A stretch of DNA of 64,000 nucleotides. Origin: Nesterenkonia natronophila. Lineage in GTDB: Bacteria; Actinomycetota; Actinomycetes; Actinomycetales; Micrococcaceae. The stretch covers positions 1-64,000 of the forward strand of contig NZ_QYZP01000003.1 of the NCBI RefSeq assembly GCF_003595215.1, in the 5' to 3' direction. Position numbers and translations under genes: made by a program. Shown one piece after another: positions 45,782-55,501 of this stretch (position 1 is its first letter; every line of letters starts with the position of its first letter). The notes under the pieces were generated by a model. That model did not search any database. It was given only the letters and a program-made list of their open reading frames with translations, and was not told the DNA's origin.

Positions 45782-46489
45782 TCACTCGTTCTCGGCTTCC
45801 ACGGAGCGTACTTCCAGAACCCCATCCAATTCGCTGAGCCGCCGGTGCAGGTGATCGGGGGAGAGGTACTGTGAGCGGGAGAAGCTCAGCAGGGCGTCCA
45901 CCACAGCACCTTCGTCCGTCTCCTTGCGCCGGGTATGGTTCAGGCCAACCTCGTAGCCAAGGCCGGACGCGGTGGTGAGGACATCACGCAAAATGCCGTG
46001 ACCATCCCGATAGCGGACCTCGAAGCGGTGGGTGCGGCCGCGCTTGGGTATTCGGCGTGCCAGCCGGGTGACTATTGTGACCGCCAGCAGGTAGAACACC
46101 ACTGTGAGTGCGGCGATCAGTGGCATTCCCGCTCCGCAAGCCATGCCGACTGCAGCGGTGACCCAGATGGAGCCGGCGGTGGTGAGTCCGGAGACGATGT
46201 TCTGGCGCACGAAGATCACACCGGCGCCGATAAACCCGATGCCGGAGACGATCTGGGCCGCGATGCGGGAGGGGTCCAAGATGACGTCATCGCCCAGCAG
46301 GTGTGAAAAGCCGTAGGCAGAAACCAGTGTGAAAAGGGCAGAACCGAGGCCCACCAGAATATGAGTGCGCGCCCCGGCTGACTTCTGCCCCAGTTCGCGC
46401 TCCAATCCCACCACAGCGGAGAGAACGAAAGCGCAGGCCAGCAGAACGGCCTCGGTCCCAAGGGTGTCAGGTATCAGGTCAATGTTCAT
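45782..46489 (-). CDS. MgtC/SapB-family membrane protein
   Basis: 235 aa from the ATG at 46489, or 238 from the GTG at 46498; the ATG is preferred because TACCGT lies seven bases upstream. Four to five N-terminal membrane segments carry the family signatures VVGLERELGQKSAGARTHIL and SGIGFIGAGVIF, followed by GLTTAGSIWVTAAVGMACG. The C-terminal 85 residues form a cytosolic ACT-like domain. MgtC proteins act in magnesium limitation and virulence in other bacteria; the role here is unknown. The gene is divergent from the ileS leader. Confidence 0.88.
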   Translation of the reverse strand: MNIDLIPDTLGTEAVLLACAFVLSAVVGLERELGQKSAGARTHILVGLGSALFTLVSAYGFSHLLGDDVILDPSRIAAQIVSGIGFIGAGVIFVRQNIVSGLTTAGSIWVTAAVGMACGAGMPLIAALTVVFYLLAVTIVTRLARRIPKRGRTHRFEVRYRDGHGILRDVLTTASGLGYEVGLNHTRRKETDEGAVVDALLSFSRSQYLSPDHLHRRLSELDGVLEVRSVEAENE

Positions 46490-46617
46490 TCCTCTCACGG
46501 TAGGCTCCCAGGCTTGAGCCAGCCTGGAGGTCGTCCCTTCTGCGTCAGCGGTCGACTGTGCCCGTCAAAGGGCTGCCGGAGGAGGGCTGGGCAGGCACTA
46601 TCGGCCACGGAGAGTGA

Positions 46618-46647
46618 TTGGGCTGGTCCTGTGGTTTCGCGTAGAAT
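46618..46647 (+). promoter_or_regulatory. Promoter of the ileS T-box leader
   Basis: TTGGGC (46618-46623) and TAGAAT (46642-46647) are separated by 18 bases. Transcription would begin near 46654, giving a leader of about 240 bases before ileS. The 46490-46617 stretch upstream shows nothing else recognisable. Confidence 0.55.
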
Positions 46648-46653
46648 TCCATG

Positions 46654-46875
46654 AAGCAGCTTCGACCCGGCCATCACCGGTGAGCTTCCGGAAGAACCGG
46701 AGGATGCCTCGTCATCTTCTCCGCAGTAGACCCGGACGGGTAAGCCCGTCACAGCAGTCATGAAGCGGCGTGTATGCCCGATACCAGCATCGGGGATCCA
46801 GCAAGCAAGGTGGTACCGCGCAGGCGGTCGGGAGCCCCCTCCCGCCCCAGGCGTCCTTGCAGAACTAGCCACAGC
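46654..46875 (+). promoter_or_regulatory. T-box riboswitch upstream of ileS
   Basis: The gene-free stretch before ileS is a tRNA-sensing leader. The T-box core AAGGTGGTACCGCG lies at 46807-46820, with TGG (46811-46813) available to pair with the tRNA 3' end. GCAAGG (46805-46810) pairs with CCTTGC (46855-46860) at the base of the antisequestrator, and an inner hairpin CGGGAG/CTCCCG sits between. A likely isoleucine specifier ATC is at 46673-46675. A hairpin GACGGG-TAAG-CCCGTC (46735-46750) is conserved in actinobacterial ileS leaders. As there is no T-run, regulation is probably translational. Confidence 0.88.
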
Positions 46876-46895
46876 TATGCACCAGGATGACCTTC

Positions 46896-49800
46896 ATGAC
46901 TGAGAACGCTTCTCCCACGTATCCGCGCACCACCGCTGACGCCCACCGCAAGGTGCAGAACTCGGTGCGTTTCCCGGAGATTGAGCAACGCATCCTGAAG
47001 TACTGGGAAGCTGATGGCACTTTTCAAGCCTCGGTGGACGCGCGCCCGGAGGACAACGAGTTCGTCTTCTACGATGGTCCTCCGTTCGCCAACGGCCTCC
47101 CGCACTACGGTCACCTGCTGACGGGTTATGTGAAGGATCTGGTGCCGCGTTACCAGACCATGCGCGGCAAACGCGTGGAGCGCCGCTTCGGTTGGGACAC
47201 CCACGGGCTTCCCGCTGAGCTGTCGGCTATGAAGGACCTCGGTATGACCGATAAGGCCGAGATCGAGGCCATGGGCATCGAACATTTCAACGACGCTTGC
47301 CGCTCCAATGTCCTGAAGTTCACGAAGGAATGGTCGGCATATGTGAACCGACAGGCCCGCTGGGTGGACTTCGAGAATGACTACAAGACGCTCAATGTGG
47401 AGTTCATGGAGTCGGTCATCTGGGCGTTCAAGCAGCTCCATGAAAAGGGCCTGACCTATCAGGGGTTCCGAGTGCTGCCCTACTGCTGGAAGGACGAGAC
47501 CCCGCTGTCCAACCACGAGCTGCGTATGGACGATGAAGTCTATAAAGACCGGCAGGACCCCTCGGTTACGGTCACGTTCCCCATCACCGGTGGCGGGACG
47601 TTGGGTGAGCAGCTGCGCGGAGTGAATCTTCTCGCGTGGACCACCACCCCGTGGACCCTGCCCACCAACTTCTCCGTGGCGGTGGGCCCGGAGGTTGAAT
47701 ACGCGGTGGTGGAGGCACCTGCTGATGGTCCGCTGCCGGGCAAGCATATGATCGCTGCCGATCTGGTGGGCGCCTACGCGCAGGACCTGGGCTTCGCAGA
47801 CCACGAGGGTGTCTCCGCGGCTGATGCAGCTCAGGCCGCCGTAGTAAGCCGGTACTCGGGCAAGGACCTGGCCCAGCTGGAGTACGAGCCGCTGTGGCAC
47901 TACTACTCCGATACTGACTCTTGGGGCACCCAGAAGGCCTGGCGGGTGCTGGTGGAGGATTACATCACCACCACCGACGGCACCGGCCTGGTCCATCAGG
48001 CTTCCGCTTACGGTGAGGAGGACCAGAGGTCCTCCGAGGCGGCTGGCATCCCGGTGATCCTGTCCATCGATGCCGCCGCGCAGTTCCTGCCGATGTTCGC
48101 CGAGCCGACCCCACGGGGGGACACCCCCCTGGCGGAAATCGCCGGCGTGCAGGCTTTTGAGGCCAACCGTGCCATCATCAACCGGCTCAAGACCGACCGG
48201 CGGTTGGTGCGGGAGCAGTCCTATGTGCACTCCTATCCGCATTGTTGGCGCTGCCGCACGCCCCTGATCTACAAAGCGGTCACCTCCTGGTACGTGGCAG
48301 TCACGGAAATCAAGGACCGCATGCTGGAGCTCAATGAGCAGATCACTTGGATCCCGGAGAACGTGAAGCACGGCCAGTTCGGCCGGTGGTTGGAGAACGC
48401 CCGGGACTGGTCAATCTCCCGCAATCGGTACTGGGGCAGCCCCATCCCAGTGTGGGTCTCTGATGATCCCGACTATCCGCGCACCGAGGTCTACGGCTCA
48501 CTCGATGAGCTGAAGGAGGCTTTCGGAGACTACCCCCGCAACGCCGCGGGCGAACCGGATCTGCACCGGCCCTGGATCGACCAGCTGACGCGGCCCAACC
48601 CTGACGACCCCACCGGGAATTCGACCATGCGCCGGGTGGAGGACGTCCTGGACGTGTGGTTCGACTCGGGTTCCATGCCCTTCGCGCAGGTGCACTACCC
48701 GTTTGAGAACGCTGCCTGGTTCGACGGACACAACCCGGCAGACTTCATCGTGGAGTACATCGGTCAGACCCGCGGCTGGTTCTACACCATGCACATCCTG
48801 GCCACGGCACTCTTTGACCGACCCGGTTTCAGCAACGTCATCAGTCATGGGGTCGTGTTGGGCTCTGACGGACAGAAGATGTCCAAGTCGCTGCAGAACT
48901 ACCCGGATGTGAATGAGGTGTTTGACCGCGACGGATCAGATGCCATGCGCTGGTTCCTCATGAGCTCTCCCATTCTCCGCGGGGGCAATCTGGTGGTCAC
49001 CGAAGGTGGCATCCGGGAAGGCGTCCGTCAAGTGCTGCTTCCAATGTGGAACGCCTGGCACTTCTTCGCCCTCTACGCCAACTCGGCCAAGCAGGGGGCC
49101 GGATATCAGGCCCAAGAAGTTGAGAACGACGATGCCCGACTCACTCCGCTGGATCACTACATCCTGGCCGCCACCGGAGACCTGGTCCGGGACGCGACCG
49201 ACGCGCTGGACAATTTCGACGTCTCAGGAGCCTGTGATGCGCTGCGTCGATTCGCCGAGCTGCTCACCAACTGGTATATCCGCCGGTCCCGGCAGCGGTT
49301 CTACGATGAAGACTTCACCGCCTACGACGTGCTCTACACGGTCCTGGAGACCTTCACCCGGGTTGCAGCGCCGCTGCTTCCTCTGGTTTCTGAGGAAGTG
49401 TGGCGCGGGCTGACCGGGGGCCGCAGCGTGCATCTGGCCGACTGGCCGGACCCCGCGCGCTATGTGCGCGACGAGCGGGCCGTGGAACTGATGGATCTCA
49501 CCCGGGTCGTGACCTCCGCAGGCTCAGCACTGCGCAAGCAGGCTCAGCGTCGAGTGCGGCAGCCACTGGCCAGCTTGACTGTAGTGGCTCCCGGCGCTGA
49601 ATCGCTGGCGGGAACCTACGAGCAGATCATTGCCGATGAATTGAACATTAAGAAGGTGGAGCTGCTGGATTCAGAGCAGGCTCCGGCGGAGCGGTTCGGC
49701 ATCGGTCAGCAGCTCGTCGTCAACGCCAGGGTCGCAGGGCCGCGGCTGGGCAAAGAGGTTCAGCACGCCATCCGTGGGGCGAAGTCGGGGGACTGGTCTG

Positions 49801-50216
49801 TCTCCAATGGAGTCGTGACCGCAGGAGGGCTCGCACTGCAGGAGGGGGAGTACACACTGACCACCACCGTGTCGGAGGAACTCGGCGATCAAGCAGTGTC
49901 TGTCTTGGAAAAGGCCTCCGGAGCAGGAGAGGGGTTCTTAGTGTTGGACACTCGGCTCACCGACGAGCTGGTCGCCGAAGGCACAGCCCGTGATGTCATC
50001 CGCACCGTCCAGGCCGCCCGCAAGAGCGAGGACCTGCAGGTCTCAGACCGTATCGCCACTACGCTGACCGCCTCGCCTGAGGTCATTGACGCCGTGGAGG
50101 CTCACGCGGAGCTGGTCAAGGCCGAGACGCTGACAGTGCAGCTGAACCTCGTGGCCGGAGAGCAGACGGAGAGCACCCGCGCCAGCGTCGTTGTTATCGA
50201 GAAGTCCCATGCCTGA
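46896..50216 (+). CDS. ileS: Isoleucyl-tRNA synthetase
   Basis: 1106 aa from the ATG at 46896; an in-frame ATG at 46887 adds three residues, and CAGGA fits 46896 better. HIGH-type motif HYGH at residues 70-73 and KMSKS at 661-665. FGWDTHGLP and a long CP1 editing domain are present. Its length and [14 protein letters not shown] context are those of the eukaryote-like IleRS2 class, associated with lower mupirocin sensitivity. Expression is gated by the upstream T-box. It overlaps folC by eight bases. Confidence 0.96.
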   Translation: MTENASPTYPRTTADAHRKVQNSVRFPEIEQRILKYWEADGTFQASVDARPEDNEFVFYDGPPFANGLPHYGHLLTGYVKDLVPRYQTMRGKRVERRFGWDTHGLPAELSAMKDLGMTDKAEIEAMGIEHFNDACRSNVLKFTKEWSAYVNRQARWVDFENDYKTLNVEFMESVIWAFKQLHEKGLTYQGFRVLPYCWKDETPLSNHELRMDDEVYKDRQDPSVTVTFPITGGGTLGEQLRGVNLLAWTTTPWTLPTNFSVAVGPEVEYAVVEAPADGPLPGKHMIAADLVGAYAQDLGFADHEGVSAADAAQAAVVSRYSGKDLAQLEYEPLWHYYSDTDSWGTQKAWRVLVEDYITTTDGTGLVHQASAYGEEDQRSSEAAGIPVILSIDAAAQFLPMFAEPTPRGDTPLAEIAGVQAFEANRAIINRLKTDRRLVREQSYVHSYPHCWRCRTPLIYKAVTSWYVAVTEIKDRMLELNEQITWIPENVKHGQFGRWLENARDWSISRNRYWGSPIPVWVSDDPDYPRTEVYGSLDELKEAFGDYPRNAAGEPDLHRPWIDQLTRPNPDDPTGNSTMRRVEDVLDVWFDSGSMPFAQVHYPFENAAWFDGHNPADFIVEYIGQTRGWFYTMHILATALFDRPGFSNVISHGVVLGSDGQKMSKSLQNYPDVNEVFDRDGSDAMRWFLMSSPILRGGNLVVTEGGIREGVRQVLLPMWNAWHFFALYANSAKQGAGYQAQEVENDDARLTPLDHYILAATGDLVRDATDALDNFDVSGACDALRRFAELLTNWYIRRSRQRFYDEDFTAYDVLYTVLETFTRVAAPLLPLVSEEVWRGLTGGRSVHLADWPDPARYVRDERAVELMDLTRVVTSAGSALRKQAQRRVRQPLASLTVVAPGAESLAGTYEQIIADELNIKKVELLDSEQAPAERFGIGQQLVVNARVAGPRLGKEVQHAIRGAKSGDWSVSNGVVTAGGLALQEGEYTLTTTVSEELGDQAVSVLEKASGAGEGFLVLDTRLTDELVAEGTARDVIRTVQAARKSEDLQVSDRIATTLTASPEVIDAVEAHAELVKAETLTVQLNLVAGEQTESTRASVVVIEKSHA

Positions 50217-51627
50217 GTCAGTGCAGCCAGTCGACGAGTTCTCGGTGGAGAGCATCTACGCCGAGATGCTGTCCCGTGCGCCGGAGTCCGACATGCGCCC
50301 CCGCCTGGAGCCCATGCAGCAAGTGATGGATGTGTTGGGCCAACCGCAGCGCACCGCGCCGGTGATCCACGTCGGCGGCACCAACGGTAAAACCTCAATC
50401 GCTCGGATGATCGAGGCGGGCCTCCTAGCCCATGACCTCCGGGTGGGTCGCTACAGCTCCCCGCACATGGGCAAGGTCACCGAGCGCATAGCAGTCGACG
50501 GCAAGCCGGTAGCAGATGAGACATTCGTGCGGATCTGGGATGAGATCAGACCCCACATAGGGCTGGTCGATCAGCAGCTGGGCCAGCAGGGTGAGGTGCC
50601 ACTGACCCTGTTTGAGCTGCTGACGGTGCTGGCGTTCGCGATCTTCGCCGACGAACCGGTCGACGTCATGGTCATAGAAGTTGGCCTGGGCGGCTCCTGG
50701 GACGCCACAAATGTAGCCGATGCAGCCGTGCAGGTCATCGGGCCGATCAGCCTGGACCACACAGATCTGTTGGGCGATTCTGTGGAGGAGATCGCTGAAG
50801 AGAAGGCTGGCATCATCAAACCCGGCGGCTTTCTCATCTCCGCAGCCCAAGAGCGCGACGCCGCCGATGTCCTATTGGAAGCTGCGCAGCGCGCTGGGAT
50901 ACCTTTCCGCTTCGAGGGCGTTGAGTTCGGCGTGGAATCCAGGCTCCCCGGTGTGGGAGGCCAGCAGGTCACCGTCCAAGGGCTTGCCGGGCGCTACCCT
51001 GATCTGATGCTGCCACTGTTGGGAGCCCACCAGGCGGAGAACTTCGCTCTGGCGGTGGCCGCGTTGGAGGCGTTCATCGGAGGCGGTGAGCAGGAGCTCG
51101 CAGCGGAGAACCTCCGCACAGCATGTGAGCACATCACCTCACCAGGCAGGTTGGAGACGTTGCGCTCGGCCCCGGCCATCATCGTCGACGCCGCACACAA
51201 CCCCGCCGGCATCGAAGCCAGCGCCCAGGCGCTGAAAGAGAGCTTCGGACTCACAGGCCTGGTCCTCATTGTGGGCATCCTTCGGGAGAAGGATGTCCGG
51301 GCTATGCTGCGGGAACTGTTCGAGCAGTACAGCGACCTCGCCGACGCTATCTGCTTCACAGCATCCACCTCACCGCGGGCGATACCGGCGCATGAGCTCG
51401 CTGAGCTTGCATTGGATGCGGGCTTCCCTGAGTCGAGTATCCACGCCACTGAACGGCTGGACGAGGCGCTCAGTTGGGCGGTGGCCCGCACCGATGAGAC
51501 AGGTGCCACCGGGACCGGCGGGATATTGGTCACCGGATCGATCACAGCAGTTGCTGAGACACGTGCTCTCTTCGGTGCGGTGGACTCGGGCATCCCTGAC
51601 ACCGACGCCGCCGAAGGCGGATCCTGA
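50209..51627 (+). CDS. folC: Folylpolyglutamate synthase / dihydrofolate synthase
   Basis: 472 aa from the ATG at 50209, inside the ileS end. Mur-ligase-family ATPase with P-loop [11 protein letters not shown] at about residues 57-67. [13 protein letters not shown] and [14 protein letters not shown] complete the signature, and [12 protein letters not shown] and [12 protein letters not shown] hold the metal and ADP contacts. It adds glutamate to folates. The order ileS-folC-DUF4233-ndk is conserved in actinobacteria and here the starts and stops overlap throughout. Confidence 0.95.
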   Translation: MPESVQPVDEFSVESIYAEMLSRAPESDMRPRLEPMQQVMDVLGQPQRTAPVIHVGGTNGKTSIARMIEAGLLAHDLRVGRYSSPHMGKVTERIAVDGKPVADETFVRIWDEIRPHIGLVDQQLGQQGEVPLTLFELLTVLAFAIFADEPVDVMVIEVGLGGSWDATNVADAAVQVIGPISLDHTDLLGDSVEEIAEEKAGIIKPGGFLISAAQERDAADVLLEAAQRAGIPFRFEGVEFGVESRLPGVGGQQVTVQGLAGRYPDLMLPLLGAHQAENFALAVAALEAFIGGGEQELAAENLRTACEHITSPGRLETLRSAPAIIVDAAHNPAGIEASAQALKESFGLTGLVLIVGILREKDVRAMLRELFEQYSDLADAICFTASTSPRAIPAHELAELALDAGFPESSIHATERLDEALSWAVARTDETGATGTGGILVTGSITAVAETRALFGAVDSGIPDTDAAEGGS

Positions 51628-52103
51628 TGGCTTGGCGTTCGCGTGCTCAGCGAGAATGGGAGCCGGGTCAGGTCCGGCCCCCTCGGTCGGTGAAGGCGCT
51701 GTTCGCCTCAACTGTCCTGTGCTTGGAAGCGGCTCTGATGGTCTTCTTCGGTCTGGCTGCCTGGGGACTGAATCAGAACGAGTGGTATGCGTGGTGGATC
51801 TTCGCGGCGGCCTGCCTGGTTGCCGTGGTGTGCGTGGCCCTGTGTGCTGTGTTGCACCGACCCATCGGGTACCCCGCCGGATGGGTGATGCAGGGGATCA
51901 TTGTCGCCACTTTCGTTGGGGTGGCGCTGATCACCTCCGCGGGGCTGATCGTGCCGTTGGCGCTATTGCCCGGATTAGGGTTCGCGGCATGCTGGTGGTA
52001 CGCGGTCTCCCGGGGTGCTCAGATTGATGCTGAAAAGATGGAAAGATACCGAGCGGAAGAAGAACTTGCCGCGGAAGCGGACAGTGAGGAGAACACAACA
52101 TGA
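51627..52103 (+). CDS. DUF4233 family membrane protein
   Basis: 158 aa. Four membrane segments: ALFASTVLCLEAALMVFFG, WWIFAAACLVAVVCVALCA, GIIVATFVGVALI and LIVPLALLPGLGFAACWWY, followed by a charged cytosolic tail. The location between folC and ndk together with this topology is diagnostic of DUF4233. Function unknown. ATG at 51627 shares a base with the folC stop (TGATG); the end overlaps ndk by ATGA. Confidence 0.88.
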   Translation: MAWRSRAQREWEPGQVRPPRSVKALFASTVLCLEAALMVFFGLAAWGLNQNEWYAWWIFAAACLVAVVCVALCAVLHRPIGYPAGWVMQGIIVATFVGVALITSAGLIVPLALLPGLGFAACWWYAVSRGAQIDAEKMERYRAEEELAAEADSEENTT

Positions 52104-52513
52104 CCGAACGCACCCTGGTGCTCATCAAGCCCGACGGCGTGGAGCGGGGCCTAACCGGTGAGATCCTGCGCAGGATCGAAGCTAAAGGCTACATAATCAC
52201 TGAGCTGGCCAAACGGCAGGCGAGCCCGGACCAGTTGGCCGCACACTACGCCGAGCATGAGGGCAAGCCTTTTTACCAGCCGCTGGTCGATTTCATGCTC
52301 TCCGGCCCCATTGTGGCTGCCGTTGTGGAAGGTGACGAGGTCATCAAGGGTTTCCGCTCATTGGCGGGAGCGACCGACCCCAGCACCGCAGCCCCGGGAA
52401 CGATTCGGGGTGACTTGGGCCGTGACTGGGGCGAGAAGGTGCAGAAGAACCTTGTCCACGGGTCCGATTCGGTGGACAGTGCCGAAAGGGAAATCGGGAT
52501 CTGGTTCAGCTGA
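52100..52513 (+). CDS. ndk: Nucleoside diphosphate kinase
   Basis: 137 aa, normal length. TLVLIKPDGVERGL is the N-terminal signature and His120 in NLVHGSDS is the phosphorylated histidine. It equilibrates NTP and NDP pools. Last gene of the ileS-folC-DUF4233-ndk unit; its stop is one base from the convergent ABC-transporter stop. Confidence 0.97.
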   Translation: MTERTLVLIKPDGVERGLTGEILRRIEAKGYIITELAKRQASPDQLAAHYAEHEGKPFYQPLVDFMLSGPIVAAVVEGDEVIKGFRSLAGATDPSTAAPGTIRGDLGRDWGEKVQKNLVHGSDSVDSAEREIGIWFS

Positions 52514-52514
52514 A

Positions 52515-53561
52515 CTATCCGGCTTTGGTCGGGCGGGTGCCGTCGGTGAACTCCACCTGAATGGGGGACAGCTTCAGCTGGGTGCGGTCGTAGACGATCT
52601 GCGCGGCGCGCATCCGCCCATTTGACTTGTGGTCGGTGTACTCCTGGTACTGAGCGCAGACCCATTCGGGGTCCCCGTCGGCGAGCATCCGGCCCTGCTC
52701 AATCCAGATCACACGGGTACACATCTGCTTGATGGTGCCCAGCGAGTGAGACACCAGAAACACGCAGCCGGCCTGAGCGCGCACCTCGTCCAGGCGCTTC
52801 TTGGTGCGGGCCCGGAACTGGGCGTCGCCGGTATTCAGTGCCTCATCGATGAGCAGGATGTCCGGGTCCACGCTGGTGGCGATCGCGAACTGCAGCCGTG
52901 AGGCCATCCCGGAGGAGTACGCCTTCAGCGGCATATCAAGGGCGTTGTGAAGCCCGGAGATCTCTACGATCATGTCGAATCTCTGCTTGGCCTCCTTCGG
53001 GGAGAGGCCCATCGCCAGGCACCCGAGTTTGATGTTCTCTCGTCCTGAAATCTGCCTCACCAGGGCCGCATTGACGCCGAGCATCACCGGAGTGGAGGTG
53101 GCGTAGACCTCCCCGGAGCTGGGGCGGATCTTACCGGTCAGCAGCTTCATCAACGTGGACTTCCCAGAACCGTTGGTGCCGATGACTCCCACGGTCTCTC
53201 CCCGGTTGACCACGAAGCTGAGTTCGTCCAACGCAGGGATCTCTGACCAGCCGGAGCCGAGGGCCCGCTGCAGGTGACGACCGATGCGTTTGGTGGAGTT
53301 CTTGTGTTCGCTGCCGGAGCGGATGCGGTAGATCTTCGAGGCGCAGTCGACAGCCACAGAAACACGCGCTGGATCGGCAGTCTCAATCTGCGGCGCACTC
53401 TGCGTCAGCGGCTGGTCATCCCAAGCGATCTCCTCGATCGCCTCGAACCCGAAACCGTCGTCGAAGGCCTCCGGGTCCAGGTCCAGGCCTTCGCCGGTGG
53501 CATCGTGGCGGGCAGGTCCGTTGGCCCGGCGGGGGTTGTAGGGGGAGGTAGGTGTGCTCAT
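52515..53561 (-). CDS. Polysaccharide/teichoic-acid export ABC transporter ATPase (TagH/Wzt-like)
   Basis: 348 aa. Walker A GTNGSGKST at residues 128-136, a TagH-like LGVNAALVRQISGRENIKLG segment after it, signature YSSGMASRL and Walker B ILLIDEALNTGDAQF. The first 65 residues are an acidic extension without a counterpart in TagH, and there is a short C-terminal extension. With the permease gene 10 bp upstream it would export a lipid-linked wall or capsule polymer. Confidence 0.9.
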   Translation of the reverse strand: MSTPTSPYNPRRANGPARHDATGEGLDLDPEAFDDGFGFEAIEEIAWDDQPLTQSAPQIETADPARVSVAVDCASKIYRIRSGSEHKNSTKRIGRHLQRALGSGWSEIPALDELSFVVNRGETVGVIGTNGSGKSTLMKLLTGKIRPSSGEVYATSTPVMLGVNAALVRQISGRENIKLGCLAMGLSPKEAKQRFDMIVEISGLHNALDMPLKAYSSGMASRLQFAIATSVDPDILLIDEALNTGDAQFRARTKKRLDEVRAQAGCVFLVSHSLGTIKQMCTRVIWIEQGRMLADGDPEWVCAQYQEYTDHKSNGRMRAAQIVYDRTQLKLSPIQVEFTDGTRPTKAG

Positions 53562-53571
53562 ATAGGGCAGC

Positions 53572-54507
53572 TCAGCGTTCCCGTCCGTAGGTCTCTTCGC
53601 CTCGCCAGAAGATGATCATTCCGATGCTCAAGGCTCCTACGGCCCATCCGCCGAGCACGATCCACCGGAAGGGTTCCCCGAGGCCGTCGTAGAGCCAGGC
53701 ATCGCGGATGATGTCCAGGATGCAGAAGGCGGGGTTGTAGTGCATGACGGTGATGATCCAGTCATGGCCGCGGTCAGCGAAGCGGTCCACGCTGAAGATG
53801 ACTGCAGAGGCGTAGAACCACAGCCTGACACCGATGCTGATCAGGTGCTTGACGTCGTTGTAGTTGGCCACCACACGCGCCAGAATCAGGCTGAGTCCGG
53901 TCATCACCAACAGCCCCAGAAAAATGGCCGGGAAGAACATCAGCCATTTCCAGTCCAAGGTGATGTCAGCGCGCTGCATATCAGCAATCTGATAGTCGCC
54001 GATGAAGTAGACCAGAACCGCCATCACCACGAACGTGGGGACCGTTGCGAAGAGTTCGCGCACTGTGGAGGAGATGGGCAGGCAGGCGCGTGGGAAGTTG
54101 AACGCTTGGACTACCTGCTGGTTGCCGGCGATCGAATTGGAACCGCTGACCACAGCACCCTGAATGAAACGGAAGGTCAGAACCCCAATGATCAGGTACC
54201 CGATGAAGTTCACAATCCCACGGTGTGTCTCCAGGATGTAGCCGAAGATGAAGAAGTACACCGCCGCCTGCAGCAGGGGATTCATCACCATCCAGAAGCG
54301 TCCCAAGGAGTCCAAGTTGTTCTGGGACGAGGTGCGCGCGTGGGCGTCGTATTGGAGGAAGTGCCTGAAGGCCCAGATGTTGCGGATGTAGCGCAGCAGC
54401 CCGGGCCGGGCACCAACGCGGACCAGCTGGTCTCCGTCCATCTGGACGACCCGCTGCGGACCCAACTGAAAACTGGGCGTGCGCCTTTCAGCGGCGGGTG
54501 CTGCCAT
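53572..54507 (-). CDS. ABC-2-type polysaccharide export permease (TagG/Wzm-like)
   Basis: 311 aa with about six membrane segments. The cytosolic front FRHFLQYDAHARTSSQNNLDS leads into MVMNPLLQAAVYFFIFGYIL, then VNFIGYLIIGVLTFRFIQG and the C-terminal MHYNPAFCILDIIRDAWL, all characteristic of TagG/RfbD permeases. GGAGGACTCTC precedes the ATG at 54507. It forms a two-gene operon with the ATPase. Confidence 0.92.
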   Translation of the reverse strand: MAAPAAERRTPSFQLGPQRVVQMDGDQLVRVGARPGLLRYIRNIWAFRHFLQYDAHARTSSQNNLDSLGRFWMVMNPLLQAAVYFFIFGYILETHRGIVNFIGYLIIGVLTFRFIQGAVVSGSNSIAGNQQVVQAFNFPRACLPISSTVRELFATVPTFVVMAVLVYFIGDYQIADMQRADITLDWKWLMFFPAIFLGLLVMTGLSLILARVVANYNDVKHLISIGVRLWFYASAVIFSVDRFADRGHDWIITVMHYNPAFCILDIIRDAWLYDGLGEPFRWIVLGGWAVGALSIGMIIFWRGEETYGRER

Positions 54508-54674
54508 GAGAGTCCTCCCGGTGTGAAGTGCGAGCCTCGCACACGGCGGGGCAAAGCGGGGCCCAGTCTACCAGCGGGCTCCACAGGGCCCGCGAAGGTC
54601 AGCAGGGCAGGTGATCTGCGGCTCCTTCATTGCGTCACGTGTCATGAGTCTCGGCCCCGGCAGCGCTGGGTCTC

Positions 54675-54686
54675 TAGAATCACTTC
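54675..54686 (+). promoter_or_regulatory. -10 element for a leaderless tam transcript
   Basis: TAGAAT (54675-54680), six bases, then the ATG at 54687. Confidence 0.6.
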
Positions 54687-55493
54687 ATGCCCTCCTCCTC
54701 CGGCGCGCCCACGGATACCACCTGGGACCCCACTCGCTACTTGGCCTTCGCCTCAGAACGTACCCGTCCGTTCGTGGACCTGCTGGGGCGGGTTAACCTT
54801 CCCAATGCGCGCACCGTGGTGGATCTGGGCTGCGGCCCAGGAAACGGGATGCCCGTTCTGCGGCATCACTGGCCAGCCGCCCACATCACCGGGGTGGATA
54901 CCAGTCAGGAAATGCTGGACAAAGCCCGGGAATCAACGCGCGACGACGCCAAGATCAAGTATGAGCAGGCAGATATCCGCGCCTTCGCCACGGAGAAACC
55001 GGTGGACCTCATCGTGTCCAATGCTGCACTGCAGTGGCTGCCCGACCACCGAGACTTGTTGCCCAGCATCCAAGACTCCGTAGCGCCCGGGGGAGTCTTG
55101 GCCGTGCAGGTCCCGGGAAACTATGCCGCGCCGAGTCACCGCATCCTCTACGACCTAGCCGGAAGCGCTCCCTACGCGGAGCACATTGATCCCTCCACGC
55201 TTCTGACGCCGACAGCCGCAGTGGTCGACTACATGCTTGACGTCAGCAGAGACGGGTGGGATGTGGAGGCCTGGGAGACCACCTACCAGCACGTCCTGCA
55301 GGGTAAGGACCCGGTGTTCGACTGGATTTCAGCGGCGGCTGCGCGCCCGGTGCTCTCCGCTCTGCCACCAGAGCTGTTGGCGAAGTTCACCGCTGAGTAC
55401 AAGGCGGCGCTGAAAGAGGCCTACCCAGAGACCCGCATTGGGACCATCTTGCCGTTCCGCCGGATCTTCTTCATCGCGCGCCGCAGAAGCTGA
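54687..55493 (+). CDS. tam: Trans-aconitate 2-methyltransferase-like SAM methyltransferase
   Basis: 268 aa class I methyltransferase. WDPTRYLAFASERTRPF is the Tam-type N-terminus, VVDLGCGPGNGMPVL is the SAM-binding motif I, and IVSNAALQWLPDH and VAPGGVLAVQVPGN are further motifs. Tam methyl-esterifies trans-aconitate, a spontaneous by-product of aconitase. Being inside a polymer cluster, another carboxylate substrate is conceivable. It converges with the ATP-grasp gene, eight bases separating the stops. Confidence 0.85.
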   Translation: MPSSSGAPTDTTWDPTRYLAFASERTRPFVDLLGRVNLPNARTVVDLGCGPGNGMPVLRHHWPAAHITGVDTSQEMLDKARESTRDDAKIKYEQADIRAFATEKPVDLIVSNAALQWLPDHRDLLPSIQDSVAPGGVLAVQVPGNYAAPSHRILYDLAGSAPYAEHIDPSTLLTPTAAVVDYMLDVSRDGWDVEAWETTYQHVLQGKDPVFDWISAAAARPVLSALPPELLAKFTAEYKAALKEAYPETRIGTILPFRRIFFIARRRS

Positions 55494-55501
55494 GAACCAG
55501 C

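Noticed and set aside
46875..48371. 498-codon open frame antisense to ileS
   Set aside because: It mirrors the conserved ileS catalytic region and has shadow-frame composition.
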